A DNA stretch of 64,000 nt from Bubalus kerabau (taxonomy: Eukaryota > Chordata > Mammalia > Artiodactyla > Bovidae), in NCBI RefSeq assembly GCF_029407905.1, contig NC_073634.1, positions 21,217,501 to 21,281,500 of the forward strand, read 5' to 3'. The notes below the pieces were generated by a model that was not told the DNA's origin, searched no databases, and saw only the letters and a program-made list of their open reading frames with translations. The position numbers and the translations under genes were made by a program. Below, one piece after another: positions 1 to 11,953 of this stretch (the stretch's first letter is position 1; every line of letters starts with the position of its first letter).

Positions 1-711
1 TTTGGGTATTCCACTGTATAAAAATGATAAATAATGAAACGGAGGGTATGAACCAAGAGAATGTATAAGATAGGTAGTGTTTTGGCTACTGAACCAGGGT
101 ACTTTAGTTAAAGTTTGAGAAGATAAATAAGAATAAGCAAAGGAGCGGCAGTGAGTTAGGAATGAAACCAGGAGAGTGGTGTTCTAGGAAGCTAATTTAG
201 AAAATATTTCAAGGAGTAAGGTTGACAACTGGGTCAAATGCAAAGGACAGGTCAAGAAATATCAAGACTTAGAACTCATTACTGGATTTAACAAAGCAAT
301 AAAATTTGGTGCCTTGAAAAGAATAGTTCTGGTAGAGTAGTAGATGGATGCAAAACCCAAAATGAGACATTTTCAAAACAGAAGGTGGAAATCAGAGGCA
401 CAAAGTATAGACACTGATCTCAACTGTTAGTTTCTAAAAGGTGACAATGAAACTGTAAGAGATTAGAGAAGAATGAGGAGATTAGGGAAGTTCCTGATTT
501 TGGTTTACTTTAAAGATGGGAGAAATTATAGACAGTTATAAGCTGATTAGTATCATCTAGTAGAAAGGGGAAAGTGTTTACATCAAAAGAGCAGGAAAAA
601 AATGATTACACTCATTCTGGAGCAGGTGGGAGGAAAGTAGTTCAGATGCACAAGTGGATGGTTTACCTTTACTAGGAGCACGATCAGTTCATCCATGGAG
701 ATGGAAGAGTG
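1..711. other. AT/purine-rich unique DNA, no gene seen
   Basis: No repeat family, exon-like frame or RNA structure could be recognised. The plus strand is purine-rich, with many GAAA/GGAGA runs. The 3' end of the following SINE begins near its right edge. Confidence 0.5.
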
Positions 712-1031
712 AACGTGAAAGGTGAAACTGAAAGTCACTCAGTTGTGTCTGACTCTTTGTGACCCCACGGACTATACAGTCCATGGAATTCTCTAGGCCA
801 GAATACTGGAATTGGTAGCCCTCCCTTTCTCCAGGGGATCTTCCCAACCCAGAGATCGGACCCAGGTCTCCCACATTGCAGGCAGATTCTTTACCAGCTG
901 AGCCACAAGGGAAGCCCAAGAATACTGGAGTGGATAGCCTATCCCTTCTCCAGGGGATCTTCCTGACCCAGCAATCGAACCGGGGTCTCCTGCATTGCAG
1001 ACAGATTCTTTACCAACTGAGCTATCAGGGA
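712..1031 (-). mobile_element. Bov-tA SINE with a tandem second tRNA-like head
   Basis: Read on the minus strand, 712-918 is a complete Bov-tA: a tRNA-Glu-derived head (820-918, with the GGTGGCTCA-type A box and a GGTTCGATCC-type B box in diverged form), then a Bov-A body ending in the GAGTGACTTTCA-type 3' end. A second partial copy of head plus the first part of the body (919-1031) abuts it in the same orientation, joined at the motif AAGAATACTGGAGTGG on the plus strand. The same tandem-head arrangement recurs at 33934-34084, so it may mark a subfamily rather than two independent insertions. Confidence 0.85.
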
Positions 1032-1043
1032 TATGGAAGGCAT

Positions 1044-1270
1044 AGTGAAAAAGTGAAAGTGAAACTGTTAGTCATTTAGTCATATTCATGTGACCCCATG
1101 GACTGTAGCCTCCGAGACTCCTCTGTTTCCATGTAATTCTCCAGGCAAGAATACTAAAAACTAGAGTGAGTGGCCACTCCCTTTTCAGGGGATCTTTCCA
1201 ACCCAGGGATCAAACCTGGATCTGCCACATTGAGGGCAGATTCTTAACTATCTGAGCCACCAGGAAAGAC
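1044..1270 (-). mobile_element. Bov-tA SINE, diverged
   Basis: A minus-strand Bov-tA with a GTGAAAGTGAAA-type 3' tail at 1046-1064, a Bov-A body and a tRNA-like head ending at 1270. It is more diverged than its neighbour, with several small insertions in the body. It lies only about 12 bp from the preceding SINE, so three tRNA-like heads are stacked in one orientation within 560 bp. Confidence 0.85.
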
Positions 1271-3451
1271 AGAAAGTCATAATATATAGATGCAAATGTA
1301 TCTAAATAGGTAGATGTGGTGTTGAGAGCCTATAGATATTGTCTTCTGATTTGCATTATTTTCTCAATGTATTAAAGCAATCAGTTAAGAATAAACATGG
1401 AAAACTGAAAGCTTGGAAAAGAGGGGAAAGGCAGGAAAAACTAACCAGCAGAGTGAGAATGAATGAACTAGGGCAGTAGAGGACAATGACTCAGCACTGA
1501 GATTCCACTGAAGCTTGCCCATTATGAATTTAAAGTGGCACCTGAAAGTCTTGTTTTTATGTTGCTCCAACTGCATTTGCTATGCAGGTGCAAGGACAAT
1601 GTGGGTGAACAGAAGTAGTTAACCAGATTTGGCATTTTGCCAGGAAAGTATGGTAGTGTGAGATTGGATAAGGAAGTTGAGGATATATGTAAAGGAGAGA
1701 TGTAATGCCTAACAACAGTATATAACTTGGATAAAGAAGCATCTACAGACACAGATGATGAGAAGAGCAAAAAAACTAGAAGGATCTATAGATTATGCCA
1801 ATAAGCTCAAAGAATTGTTGCATTGGGGCTACTAGAAAAAGAGAGTTGAAACGATATAAAGGAGTGCTGGAAAAGTAGGACGCCTGAAGTGAAGGCTACA
1901 GAGGTGTCACTTTTTGCAACAAGGATGTCACCATCTAGATTATAGCCACAGAACTGAATGGCTGTGGAAGTGTAAAGAACAAGATCATTGATGAAGTGGG
2001 CAAAGAAGTTTGAAGCCATTTCACTATAAGAATCATCTAAGTGGATATTGAAACTTCCACCAAGAAACTTCACATTTGGCAAGGGGCTAAAATTTCCCAG
2101 GAACAAGGGGGAAGATGTTGGGGTCAGTGGATGATGTTTTAAAAAGGGGTTTAGTTTATGATATGTGGTGATCATATGATATTCAAAATTTAGTGATTAC
2201 AGGGAGGAAGAAGGGGAAAGTGACAAGAAGCAGTTATAATGAGCAAAGACACCTACCCCATCTCAAGATAAATGTTATAAGGAATGTGGAAAGAAAATGT
2301 TTTCCACCTGAGAGCACAACTACAGAAAGAGAAGAATCAGGGCAAAAGATTTTTAAAAGAGCATTCTGAGAACAGCTTGAAAGTGTGAGATATAAGCTCT
2401 TAATATAACTCTTGAAAGCTCTTAAATAACCATGAATTCCAGAAGGCAGGGTGAGAGTTAAGGGAAAGTTAAATGGAATGAGACAAAGAGAAAATCATAT
2501 GAGACTGACGCCAAGAGGATGAGATCTAATATTCCTGTGGTAACTTAAGCAAACAGATTAAAAACATGAATTAATCTTGATGGAGCTGGGACTATGGTCA
2601 GGGGAGAACATGGCACTGGCTTCCAGGGGCAAAATTTAAGAGTGCACCAAATTAAAAAAAGAAAAAATCTATGATGAACAAATGAGCAGAATTTTAAATA
2701 CAGGATTACTATTAACTGATTTTTCATTTTGCCGCAGACCTATTCCTCTGACTAGGCATGGCACTGTTATTAATCCATGAATTTTTATGTTAATCTTGAG
2801 TTAAAAAAAAATATTTTATTCAAATAGTATATCACTGAACTTTTCTAGGATCTCCTTAATTTTGACCTCTTAGATCAGTGCCTCATTGGCCACAATAGCC
2901 TGCCCTGAGGCTTGAAAAGTGATAGGATAGGGGACTGTGAATGCTTTCAGAATGCTTTAGGAATAGTTAAAAGCAAAGCATGCTGAATTCTGTGTTCATC
3001 TCTGCCAATGATGGTATGGTTGTTTTAGCTGTAATCCACAGATCATCCTGATTTCTGACAATGCAGGAGTTGATGCCAGGGAAAGACCCACCCCAATATC
3101 ACTGCAAGTTCATTGTCTTCTTTAGGAATCAAGGATCTGAGGCCTGGATTCAGAGGACACGATGTACTTGATGTGCCCTAACAAGACAGATACTGCTTGA
3201 TTGTCCATCAAAGTGAGAGGGAAACATCACTGAGTAATGGCCTACATCTACACTACTACTTCTTATTAATAGATGTGAGTCCCTGCCTGTAAATGAGACC
3301 AGAAGGTTCTGAGGAAAATATAACCACAAAGATGCTCATCTCAACTTAACTTGTCCAAAATTTCTCTTTTATTTCCCATCCCCACCCCAAACCCCTGCTC
3401 CTGTAGTGTTCCTCATCTCAGTAAATGGTAACTCCACTTTTCACTGCTCTT
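1271..3451. other. Unique-looking DNA, no gene seen
   Basis: Short frames of 60-122 codons exist here, but none has recognisable protein features. About 3340-3450 has the character of an old mammalian interspersed repeat cut by the next SINE, but I could not assign its class. Confidence 0.4.
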
Positions 3452-3654
3452 AAAGTGAAAGTGTTAGTCCCTCAGTCATGCCCGACTCTTTGCAACCCCA
3501 TGGACTGTAGCTCACCAGGTTCGTCTGTCCTTGGGACTTTCCAGGCAAGAATACTGGAGTGAGTTGCCATTTCCCTCTCCAAGGGATCTTCCAGACCCAG
3601 GGACTGAACCCAGGTCTCCCACATCGCAGTTAGATTCTTTACCGTGTGAGCCAC
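3452..3654 (-). mobile_element. Bov-tA SINE
   Basis: On the plus strand it starts with AAAGTGAAAGTG (the reversed SINE 3' end), carries the reversed GTCCGACTC and CATGGACTGTAG blocks, and ends in a reversed tRNA-like head with the GAGCCAC motif. The last roughly 10 bp of the head (5' end) are missing. Confidence 0.9.
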
Positions 3655-4317
3655 TTCTCTTAGGACACACTCAATAATGGTGACTAAAACATAACAGACA
3701 AACAAATGAATACACTATGTATTATAAACAAGGGAATGTGTTTATTTGAGATAGAAATAACATGATTAAGGTGTGAAGGTTGTCATGGGAAAGCTTAGAA
3801 TCAAGTTGAGTTGATAAGAACAAGTATAAAATCATACTATATGCATATCTCCAACCTACCAAAAAGATATAAATCACTCTACACAGATATATGCAATAAA
3901 ACTAGATTAAATTTCTGAAGAAGACTGGGAGATGGTAAAATAAATTTAGTAAAAAAAGACAAAGCTAGAAGTATACCAAAGATACACCAAAAGGTCTAGA
4001 AGGTTTTATAGAGAAAAGTAGCAAATTTGATTCTGAGCTTGATGATACTCAGTGTGAAGTAAAAGCATATTTAAATGCTCAGTTTATAGTTCTTGCCATT
4101 CTTATATTTTAAAATACTTAACAATGAATAAAATACATCTTTCTTCAAAGAAAATCAATCGTGCTTAAGAGTGAGACCTTAGGAAACTTCTTTCCATGGG
4201 TCCTCCTAAAGGGGTAGTATGACTACAATAAATCAGGTTCTCAGCAACATTCCTGAAGTACACTTAGCACTGATTTTCAAAGGTCTATTCTGGAAGCTCC
4301 TTCAATGAAGTATAATT
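3655..4317. other. Unique AT-rich DNA, no gene seen
   Basis: I recognise no repeat, frame or RNA gene in this spacer between two SINEs. Confidence 0.4.
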
Positions 4318-4527
4318 TGTTGTTTAGTGGCTAAGTCACATCCAACTCTTTATGACTCCATGGACTATAGACCACCCCCCAGGTTCCTCTGTCCATGGGA
4401 TTTCCCAGGCAAGAACACTAGAGTAGGTTGCCATTTCCTTCTCTAGGGGATCTTTCTGAACCAGGGCTAGACCTACATCTCTGGCATGGCAGGTGGATTC
4501 TTTACCACTGAGCCACTTGAGAGGCCC
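4318..4527 (-). mobile_element. Bov-tA SINE, left arm of an inverted SINE pair
   Basis: A minus-strand Bov-tA: a reversed TTGTT-type tail at 4318, Bov-A body, then the reversed tRNA-like head ending GAGGCCC at 4527. Its head faces the head of the plus-strand Bov-tA that starts about 14 bp away, so the two form a head-to-head inverted repeat. Confidence 0.88.
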
Positions 4528-4540
4528 AATGAAGGATGAC

Positions 4541-4741
4541 GGCTACCTTCCCTGGTGACTCAGACAGTAAGGATTCTGCCTGCAATGAGGTAGACCCAGG
4601 TTTGATCCCTTGGTTGGGAAGATCCCCTGGAGAAGGGAATGGCAACCCACTCCAGTATTCTTGCTTGGAAAATCCCAAGGACAATGGAGCCTGGCAGGCA
4701 ACAGTCCATGGGGTCACAAAGAGGTGGACATGACTGATTAA
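4541..4741 (+). mobile_element. Bov-tA SINE, right arm of an inverted SINE pair
   Basis: A plus-strand Bov-tA with a tRNA-Glu-like head (CTTCCCTGGTGACTCAG), the body motif GGAGAAGGGAATGGCAACC, and a 3' end with CCATGGGGTCACAAAG. It lacks a clean final tail. It is inverted relative to the preceding SINE. Confidence 0.88.
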
Positions 4742-6211
4742 CATTGACACTGAAATTACAACTCAATGAAAGACCAAATATTGTGCTTCAAAACAATAAT
4801 GCTTTAATATCCAATATTATTCATAATGGAAATTCAAAGCAGCTAAAGCAGCAACTGTTTTCTCATTAAAGTTTCTGAACATCTTATTACCTCTTGAGGT
4901 ACACTTTAACTCAGGAACCTAGTTTGAGAAACACTATTCTAACACTATACAGATACACTATATTCTCCAGATAACCTTCTACAACCAATCCTTTGATAAT
5001 CATTCTTCAGGACGATTTTCTCATAACCAATATGCTGACAAATATCTGGTAGCAAAATCCTAGGTTATAATCTGAAAAATATGTGGATTGCCATATTCTG
5101 TATTACAAACTTAGTATGAATTCTTTTATTTGATAGTAAGCTAAAATGAGAGCAGAGTTGATAGCCACTTATGATCAGTTGAAGAATCTAACCATAGTTT
5201 GTGCCTTGGTAATTGGTCATCCATGATTCCTTGTAACAATTACTAAAATACAATATAATGAATAGGGAGTGCCATCTTCAAGACTAAAAAACACCCCACA
5301 AAAAGCCTATATTTAAAAAGAGTCATATAGTTCACTTTGAAGGAAATGTCTAGATCTGGGGCTAAAAGAAGAAAGCTTTATAAATATACTGATCCATTTC
5401 AGAGAATTTTTTAAATTTTGAATATCTAAAAATAATGCACTTATTTGGTAATAAGATAGTCTCCAGCAGCTCCACACAAACATAAGCTAGTCAAAGAACA
5501 CAAAGAACCCAAAGCTTCCCAGAGTTTCAGCTCACAGTTTGACAGTCAGGCAGCAACTGACATGCTCTACTCATCAAAAACAAAAAGAGAACAGTTACTT
5601 CATTCACTTTTATGTCTTTATGACAGGTGAGGTGACTGTGACATAGATATTATGAATGAGGTGGGAATAGTTCATGGTCTAGTCACTGAAAAATCAATGA
5701 GGTGAGAGCAGATAAGTTAGTACATCCCTTTGTGCACCTGCTCTTCCTAGACATGAAATTAAACATTTAGCTGCATGAACCAAGCCCTCCTGCCACCTCC
5801 TTCAGCTCTCACAGGCTCCAAAGATACTGTTTCAAAAATGAACAAATAGTAGTTTTTTCTTCTATTCCATGTAAACCCTCCTACATATTTTCAAGCATGT
5901 TATGCAGCTGGGACTGGCATTAGGAAATACTATTACTAAAACTTTCTGAAAAACCCATGTTAAGAATACAAGAAACATTTGGAGCAATTCATTATAGTCA
6001 TACTAATGTTAAGAAGTGATGCTCTGAACTTACACATTAAAGACAATACAGAATTTATTTAAATGATATTCAACCTGCTTCTTAAAATGTATTTTGTTTT
6101 CTACTCAACATACCAGATCATTTAAGACTACTAGTTAGAGGTAAAATGTCTGAAACATAGATCAAGTCTCAATAAATCATTCACAGGAACTTCTCTGAAC
6201 TAGCAAAATAT
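4742..6211. other. Unique AT-rich DNA, no gene seen
   Basis: No coding or RNA feature. About 4860-4945 has a faint resemblance to an old MER5-type DNA-transposon remnant (the phrase CCTAGTTTGAGAAAC), too weak to call. Confidence 0.35.
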
Positions 6212-6440
6212 CTTTTTTTAATTGAAGGATAGTTGATTTGCAATCCAATACAATTGGATTGTATATATATTTTATACAATCAATAATACATTATATTAGT
6301 TCTAGGTGTACAGCATAGTGATTCAATATTTTTACAGATTATACTCTGTTAAGAGTTATTATAAGATAATGGTTATACTTCCCTGTGCTATATGTAATAT
6401 ATCCTTGTTGCTCATCTATACTATACATAGTAGTTTGTAT
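6212..6440 (-). mobile_element. L1-type 3'-UTR repeat fragment
   Basis: A T-run at 6212-6219 (a reversed poly-A tail) is followed by the phrase TTGAAGGATAGTTGATTTGCA and later CCCTGTGCTATATG, a pattern common in laurasiatherian L1 3' UTRs. Family assignment is from memory of the pattern. It is noncoding. Confidence 0.5.
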
Positions 6441-6561
6441 CTTTTCATTCCATTCACAAAATATCTTCATAGTTGTGGGCCATATGAGCATTGCAATTGA
6501 GAAGATATTTTAGGAGAATTTGTAAACATAGAGTCAATTATCAATTGTCTATCAAAGATCT

Positions 6562-6625
6562 GGGCTTCCCTGGTGGCTCAGAGGTTAAAGCATCTGCCTG
6601 CAATGCAGGAGACCTGGGTTCGATT
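6562..6625 (+). mobile_element. SINE tRNA-Glu-like head only
   Basis: GGGCTTCCCTGGTGGCTCAG (A box region) through CCTGGGTTCGAT (B box) is well preserved, then the match stops and AT-rich sequence begins. It is a SINE head lacking body and 3' end, which is the opposite of the usual 5' truncation. Confidence 0.75.
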
Positions 6626-6726
6626 ATGTATATAGATAATAGTATATAAAAGTATATACTACTCTTCCCTTAGTATTTAACTTCTTTGTATAGAAGTGTA
6701 AACATTGTTTCTATACTTAGAAGTCT

Positions 6727-7808
6727 CAGTTCAGTTCAGTTCAGTCGCTCAGTTGTATCTGACTCTTTGCGACCCAATGAGCTACAGCACGCCAGGCCTC
6801 CCTGTCCATCACCAACTCCCAGAGCCTATCCAAACTCATGTCCATTGAGTCGGTGATGGCATCCAACCATCTCATCCTCTGCCGTCCCCTTCTCCTCCTG
6901 CCCTCAATCTTTCCCAGCATCAGGGTCTTTTCAAATGAGTCAGCTCTTCACATGAGGTGGCCAAAATATTGGAGTTTCAGCTTCAACATCAGTCCTTCCA
7001 ATGAACACCCAGGACTGATCTCCTTTAGGATGGACTGGTTGGATCTCTTTGCAGTCCAAGGGACTCTCAAGAGTCTTCTCCAATACCACAGTTCAAAAGC
7101 ATCAATTCTTCTGCACTCAATTTTCTTTATAGTCCAACTCTCACATCCATACATGACTACTGGAAAAACCAAAAACTTTGTTGGCAAAGTAATGTCTCTG
7201 CTTTTTAATATGCTGTCTAGGTTGGTCATAACTTTCCTTCCAAGGAGTAAGCGTCTTTTAATTTCATGGCTGCAATCATCATCTGCAGTGATTTTGGAAC
7301 CCCCAAAAATACAGTCACCCACTGTTTCCACTGTTTCCCAATCTATTTGCCATGAAATGATGAGAACGGATGCCATGATCTTAGTTTTCTGAATGTTGAG
7401 CTTTAAGCCAACTTTTTCACTCTCTTTCACTTTCGTCAAGAGGCTCTTTAGTTTTTCTTCACTTTCTGCCATAAGGATGGTGTCATCTGCATATCTTGGG
7501 TTATTGATATTTCTCCCAGCAATCTTGATTCCAGCTTGTGCTTCATCCAGCCCAGCGTTTCTCATGATGTACTCTGCAAAAAAGTTAAATAAGCAGGATG
7601 ACAGTATACAGTCTTGATGTAGTCCTTTTCCTATTTGGAACCAGTCTGTTGTTCCATGTCCAGTTTTAACTGTTGCTTCCTGACCTGCATACAGGTTTCT
7701 CAAGAGGCAGGTCAGGTGGTCTGGTATTCCCATCTCTTTCAGAATTTTCCACAGTTTATTGTGATGCACACAGTTAAAGGCTTTGGCATAGTCAATAAAG
7801 CAGAAATG
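6727..7808 (-). mobile_element. 5'-truncated BovB LINE
   Basis: The plus strand starts with the reversed BovB tail, (AGTTC)n-type repeats leading into CAGTCGCTCAG. It runs through the C-terminal ORF region into the reverse-transcriptase domain and stops near 7808, where the match to other copies in this window ends. At about 1.1 kb it is a third of a full element. No clean target duplication was found. Confidence 0.92.
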
Positions 7809-7823
7809 TCTACTTTCTGTCAT
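6948..7823 (-). pseudogene. BovB reverse-transcriptase domain fragment (291 codons)
   Basis: This is the longest uninterrupted BovB frame in the window. It corresponds to the palm and C-terminal part of the RTE-type reverse transcriptase. Palm motif A is FIDYAKAF (residues 9-16) and motif C is YADD (residues 111-114), so the catalytic aspartates are present. Motif B reads GLHQDC where the better-preserved copy at 16248-16949 has GVRQGC, a damaging change in a conserved position. The frame has lost the endonuclease and the N-terminal fingers by 5' truncation, and the first few residues come from flanking DNA. It is a dead copy, not a host gene. Confidence 0.88.
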
Positions 7824-7827
7824 TAGT

Positions 7828-8452
7828 CTATTGTGACTTGATTCTCTTTGTTCTCTTACTTACTCATAATTTATGAGTCCCTCTCTTCTGTAGCCCTCAC
7901 TCAGAGGGAGAAGCACCTTCCAGTATTGTCCCTAAACATCATGTAGGTTGGATCCTTAAGCTTAAAAATTGTCATAATGGAATAAGAAGTTTAAGTTGCT
8001 GCTTCTCAGAATTGCCTGTTGTTCCTTTCTAGCACTTCTTAGTTGGAAATATTAGTCATAAGAGTAATTGAAATGTAAACTGTTGTGGCAGTGGGGTTGC
8101 CAGAGGATGCTTGTTTTTACAAGGCCTGAATTATTCCAGGTACCCACTAATTTAAACTATAACCATTTTTCATGTAATTAAAATGGTCATGTGGCACAGA
8201 CAGGACTTAATCAGATGGTCTCCCTTTCTTGCTTATCAGAAACAAACAACAATTATAGGATGCCTTCAGCAGTTCATATGACAGGCATTTCCAAATTTAT
8301 AAATGTAAAACAATAATATTCCTTTGGGGCAAGCTTGTGTTTTGCTACCACAGTCATAATAGCAGTAGTGATGAATATCAGAGAGAGAGAAATACTTCGT
8401 AATGTTTCAAGAATAATATCCCAACAATTTCTCCCTTGCTAGGAAGAACATA
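7828..8452. other. Unique-looking DNA, no gene seen
   Basis: Nothing recognisable between the BovB copy and the next SINE. Confidence 0.4.
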
Positions 8453-8665
8453 GGGCTTCCTAGGTGATGCAGTGGTAAAAAATCCAGCTGCCAACACAGG
8501 AGACATAGGAGACACGATTTCAATTCCTGGGTTAGGAAGATCCCCTGGAGAAGGAAATGGCAACCCACTCCAGTATTCTTGCCTGGAAAATCCCATGGAC
8601 AGAGAAGCCTGGTGGGCTATACTCCATGAGGTCACAAAGAGTTGGATACAACTGAGCACTCACCC
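8453..8665 (+). mobile_element. Bov-tA SINE
   Basis: A plus-strand Bov-tA: head GGGCTTCCTAGGTGATGCAG with a slightly expanded loop (a duplicated AGGAGACA-type segment around 8499-8517), body GGAGAAGGAAATGGCAACC, and 3' end GTCACAAAGAGTTGGATAC. Confidence 0.9.
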
Positions 8666-11600
8666 ATGAGAGAGACGAAGTGTATAATATACAAATAATA
8701 TATTCAGGTGAACCTAACCAACTGTGAGAACCAAGATACAATACTGAAGCTGCATAGAACAAAATAATTGAGACTTATTTAAGGAAGATGCTCCAAGGTG
8801 CTCCAAGATGCTTATCTGGCGTGACCATATGAGGGTACTATGGGGAGATAGAAAATAGTCCTCCTAAAACATAAGCTTCAGAAGATGGAACCATTACTAT
8901 AAACAGAGCTTTTCTCATACTAAGATGCCCTCCATCCATGCTCTAAGCAATATTGAAACCTTTGGCTGAAAGCTGTAAAGGGCTAGATTTCTGCAGAAAG
9001 TCATATATTCCATATGCAGAGTTAAAGAGTAGAATGAAAACAAAGGTACAAATACAAAGGGGAAAGCAAGACATCAGCTGGAAGTTACAGGCCCATTTGT
9101 CTTTCTTCTATTCAAAATTAGCATAACTGGAAACCTAGGAACAATGATAGGAAAATCCCAGGCATGTGACTTGCCCTTTTTTCCTGTACTCTTACCCTTG
9201 CATAGTATGCATGGGCATAGTATGCCCATGAGACATGGCTTCACACAGTCTACAAATCTCATGTTGGAGAAAATATCCTGCCATTTACAGATGTCTTAAA
9301 CTTCATCTTTTTCCTTCTCAATACTCTCTCTGCACAATTTGAGGCAAGAGGGGTCCATTGTATTCATGTTTTACTCCAACAAGAAAGCTACATTCTGTGA
9401 CTACAGAGGATAGAGGAATTCCTTGACCCTTTTATCCTTCTTTTTTGTTGTTGAAGCCCAAGCCCTTGTTTATAAGCTAATGTTACAAGCTTGGCTCCAA
9501 AAGCTGGTTTCTTTCAGGTACTTGGCAGCCTGCTTTTCTTTAATCTTTCATTTTTTTAAAGAGTCATTTCAAAAGGAGCTGAATGAAAAGTCAAAGACAG
9601 TAGGAAAGAGGCTATTATTCCACTAGCTAAAGATATTCCGCATGTTCTGGGAGGCACAGACATGGACAGTTCCATGTGAATACAACAGAAGAAAGAGCAG
9701 GCCGTTTCCCCTCAACCTCTCACTCCCACAACAAGCTCATCACAGACAGAAGTGAATCTGGTCACCCACTGTCAAGTGATGCGGATTCACCCCTCCTTGT
9801 TGGTCTGAAAGTATAAGATGCTTTTTCTCAGTCATTCTACCTCGCAGACTCCAGGTCCAGACTCATATGGAGGCCATAGGAAGTTTACAAGGAATGTGAC
9901 ACATAATTCACTTGACCTTCTAAAGTTATGTTCAAGTGGCAGACAGAAGACTATTCATGATGGGTCAAGTTTGATGCTTAGAAAGACACCATCACATCAT
10001 AGAAGATACAAAATAATTGAAGATAACTGATCACTGAAGTTCTTGCACATATACAAAGCAGGAAAAAGCTGGAAATAACTGTGAAAAAACACTATTTCTG
10101 ATGAAATTGTATATTGCTTGCCTTAAGAGAGATTTCCTAGGTAAGGTACTTTTTCCAAGTGGAGAATGCAGCAGCGGTGACATTATTTATAAATCATTGT
10201 CATGGGGTTCTATAGGCATATTACCACACGCCAAAGCAATTTCCTGAATGTACCCGAAAGCCGACTAAAATATGTCTAGACACAGAATCGCAACAACAGA
10301 GTGAAAAAATGCTACTAGAACTTAAAATTGTGCACAGTTTAAGTATAGATACATAGATCTATTTAAGTATGCTGTCATTGGTCCTTCCAGATATTAGTTG
10401 CATCACTCAGTTGTATTACTAAAGATATTACTGCACATATGTAATGGATTTTTCTGTTATATTTGATGTAATGTGATCAGTTCCAGTTCCATATCTAGAG
10501 CTCCTATGATGAGCAACTCTATTTCATCATCAAAACTATTTCTCATCTGAAAAAATAAAAGCTGGGCCTAACTCTCAGCAAAAGAGTTCATGTACAGTTT
10601 CCTCTATTACAGAAAAGGATTTTCCCATCGACACCATCAAATACAAACATAATAAAATTCATATGCAGGTGTCTATCCATATGCTATTAAGCCACAAATA
10701 TGGTCACTGAAAATTAACAGATCCTGTATATGGTCAGATTCATTCTAAGAGATTATTAAGTTTCCTTATCTTTCCATAAGGGATGGCAAGATATAGTACT
10801 AAGGATATGGTGCTCTTAAAATATATTTCAATAATTGATTGCACATCATCAAAAATTTGATGGTCACATTTCTGCCATGGAGCAGACATTGACCACTATT
10901 TATCCAATTTCCCCCTCTTTTTCCTCTTAACTAAATCCAGTTTTGTTTAGTCCCCTCTAAATGGCCATAATTTTCAGAGGCCAGCTTCCAACAATAACTG
11001 GAGGGAATAAATCTGCTGATTGGTCTAAGCCTGTTGTGGGGTCTCATTCCATTTCTTGGAAGATGGGTTCAGGTGTGAGCATGGAATATAATTTTGTGAT
11101 TTTTCTCCTCTCACAGTCTTTGGATGCTGCTTTCTCTAATATCTGAGAAACTGATAGCCATCTGGGACATAAGGACAGATGATGGCAAATTAATAGCAAC
11201 TGAGCTTTAGGTAAGGCTTCATAGAGAAGTTTGCATTTGAATCAGAGGTATGATGAATTCCCTAAGACAATACTTCCAGAAAAAGGCTTCTTAGATTTTG
11301 CTCATTAATAAAGGCAAAAGGAGGAAAGCAAAATCTAGTTTATAATAAGAGAGAAAGAAAGCAAACAGATGCCATCTCCAGCAGTTCTCTCACTTTGGCT
11401 GCAGTTCACTTACCTGTGTCTTTGGAAATTTTCTAAGTGTAATCCAAAGCTACAGAGCAAAGTAATATTTACTGTCTAAATTCATCATAGTTAAGAGAGG
11501 GATGGCAATTTTGTCACATTTAGAACGCCAAGTCTAATGAACTAATCACATCATCTAAAATGGCACATTAGGGAGGATGCTAATGTCCAGCCTTTGCCCA

Positions 11601-11720
11601 GTTGAAAGGAAAACAGTATTTAAGGATTTCTGCCTAGAGCCCAGCATAGAAGAATAGTAGCTAACTTGCCAAGTTTTGGCATCTTTGATTTTGTTGATTA
11701 AACTGTGTAACATTTGTATG

Positions 11721-11721
<1 letters not shown>
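8666..11721. other. 3-kb unique-looking segment, no gene seen
   Basis: This is one of the longest stretches without a recognisable repeat. Frames of up to 70 codons are present but have no domain signatures. There is no tRNA, snRNA or obvious CpG island. Confidence 0.4.

Positions 11722-11752
<31 letters not shown>
11722..11752. repeat. (TG)n microsatellite
   Basis: About 15 uninterrupted TG units directly abut the 3' end of the minus-strand Bov-tA that follows. A simple-repeat tail at a SINE 3' end is a common origin of ruminant microsatellites. Confidence 0.95.
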
Positions 11753-11753
<1 letters not shown>

Positions 11754-11953
11754 CAGTTGCTCAGTCATATCCAACTGTTTGCAACCCCATGGACTGTAGC
11801 TAGCCAGGCTCTTCTGTCCATGGAATTTCCCAGGCAAGAACACTGGAGAGGGCTGCCATTTCCTACCCCAGGGTATCTTCCCAACCCAGGGATCGAACCT
11901 GCATCTCCTGCATTGCAAGCAGGTTCTTTACCACTGTACCACCTGGGAAGCCT
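11753..11953 (-). mobile_element. Bov-tA SINE with microsatellite tail
   Basis: Complete minus-strand Bov-tA: reversed 3' end GTTCAGTTGCTCAGTCA, body, and head ending CACCTGGGAAGCC. Its 3' end joins the (TG)n tract without spacer. Confidence 0.92.

Noticed and set aside
6562..6625. tRNA gene
   Set aside because: Only the A and B boxes are kept. There is no acceptor stem pairing and the sequence is the standard SINE head.
6948..7823. 291-codon minus-strand frame as a host reverse-transcriptase gene, retron or DGR
   Set aside because: It lies inside a BovB element with the BovB tail, shares sequence with at least five other copies here, and lacks an N-terminus. It is decayed LINE coding sequence.
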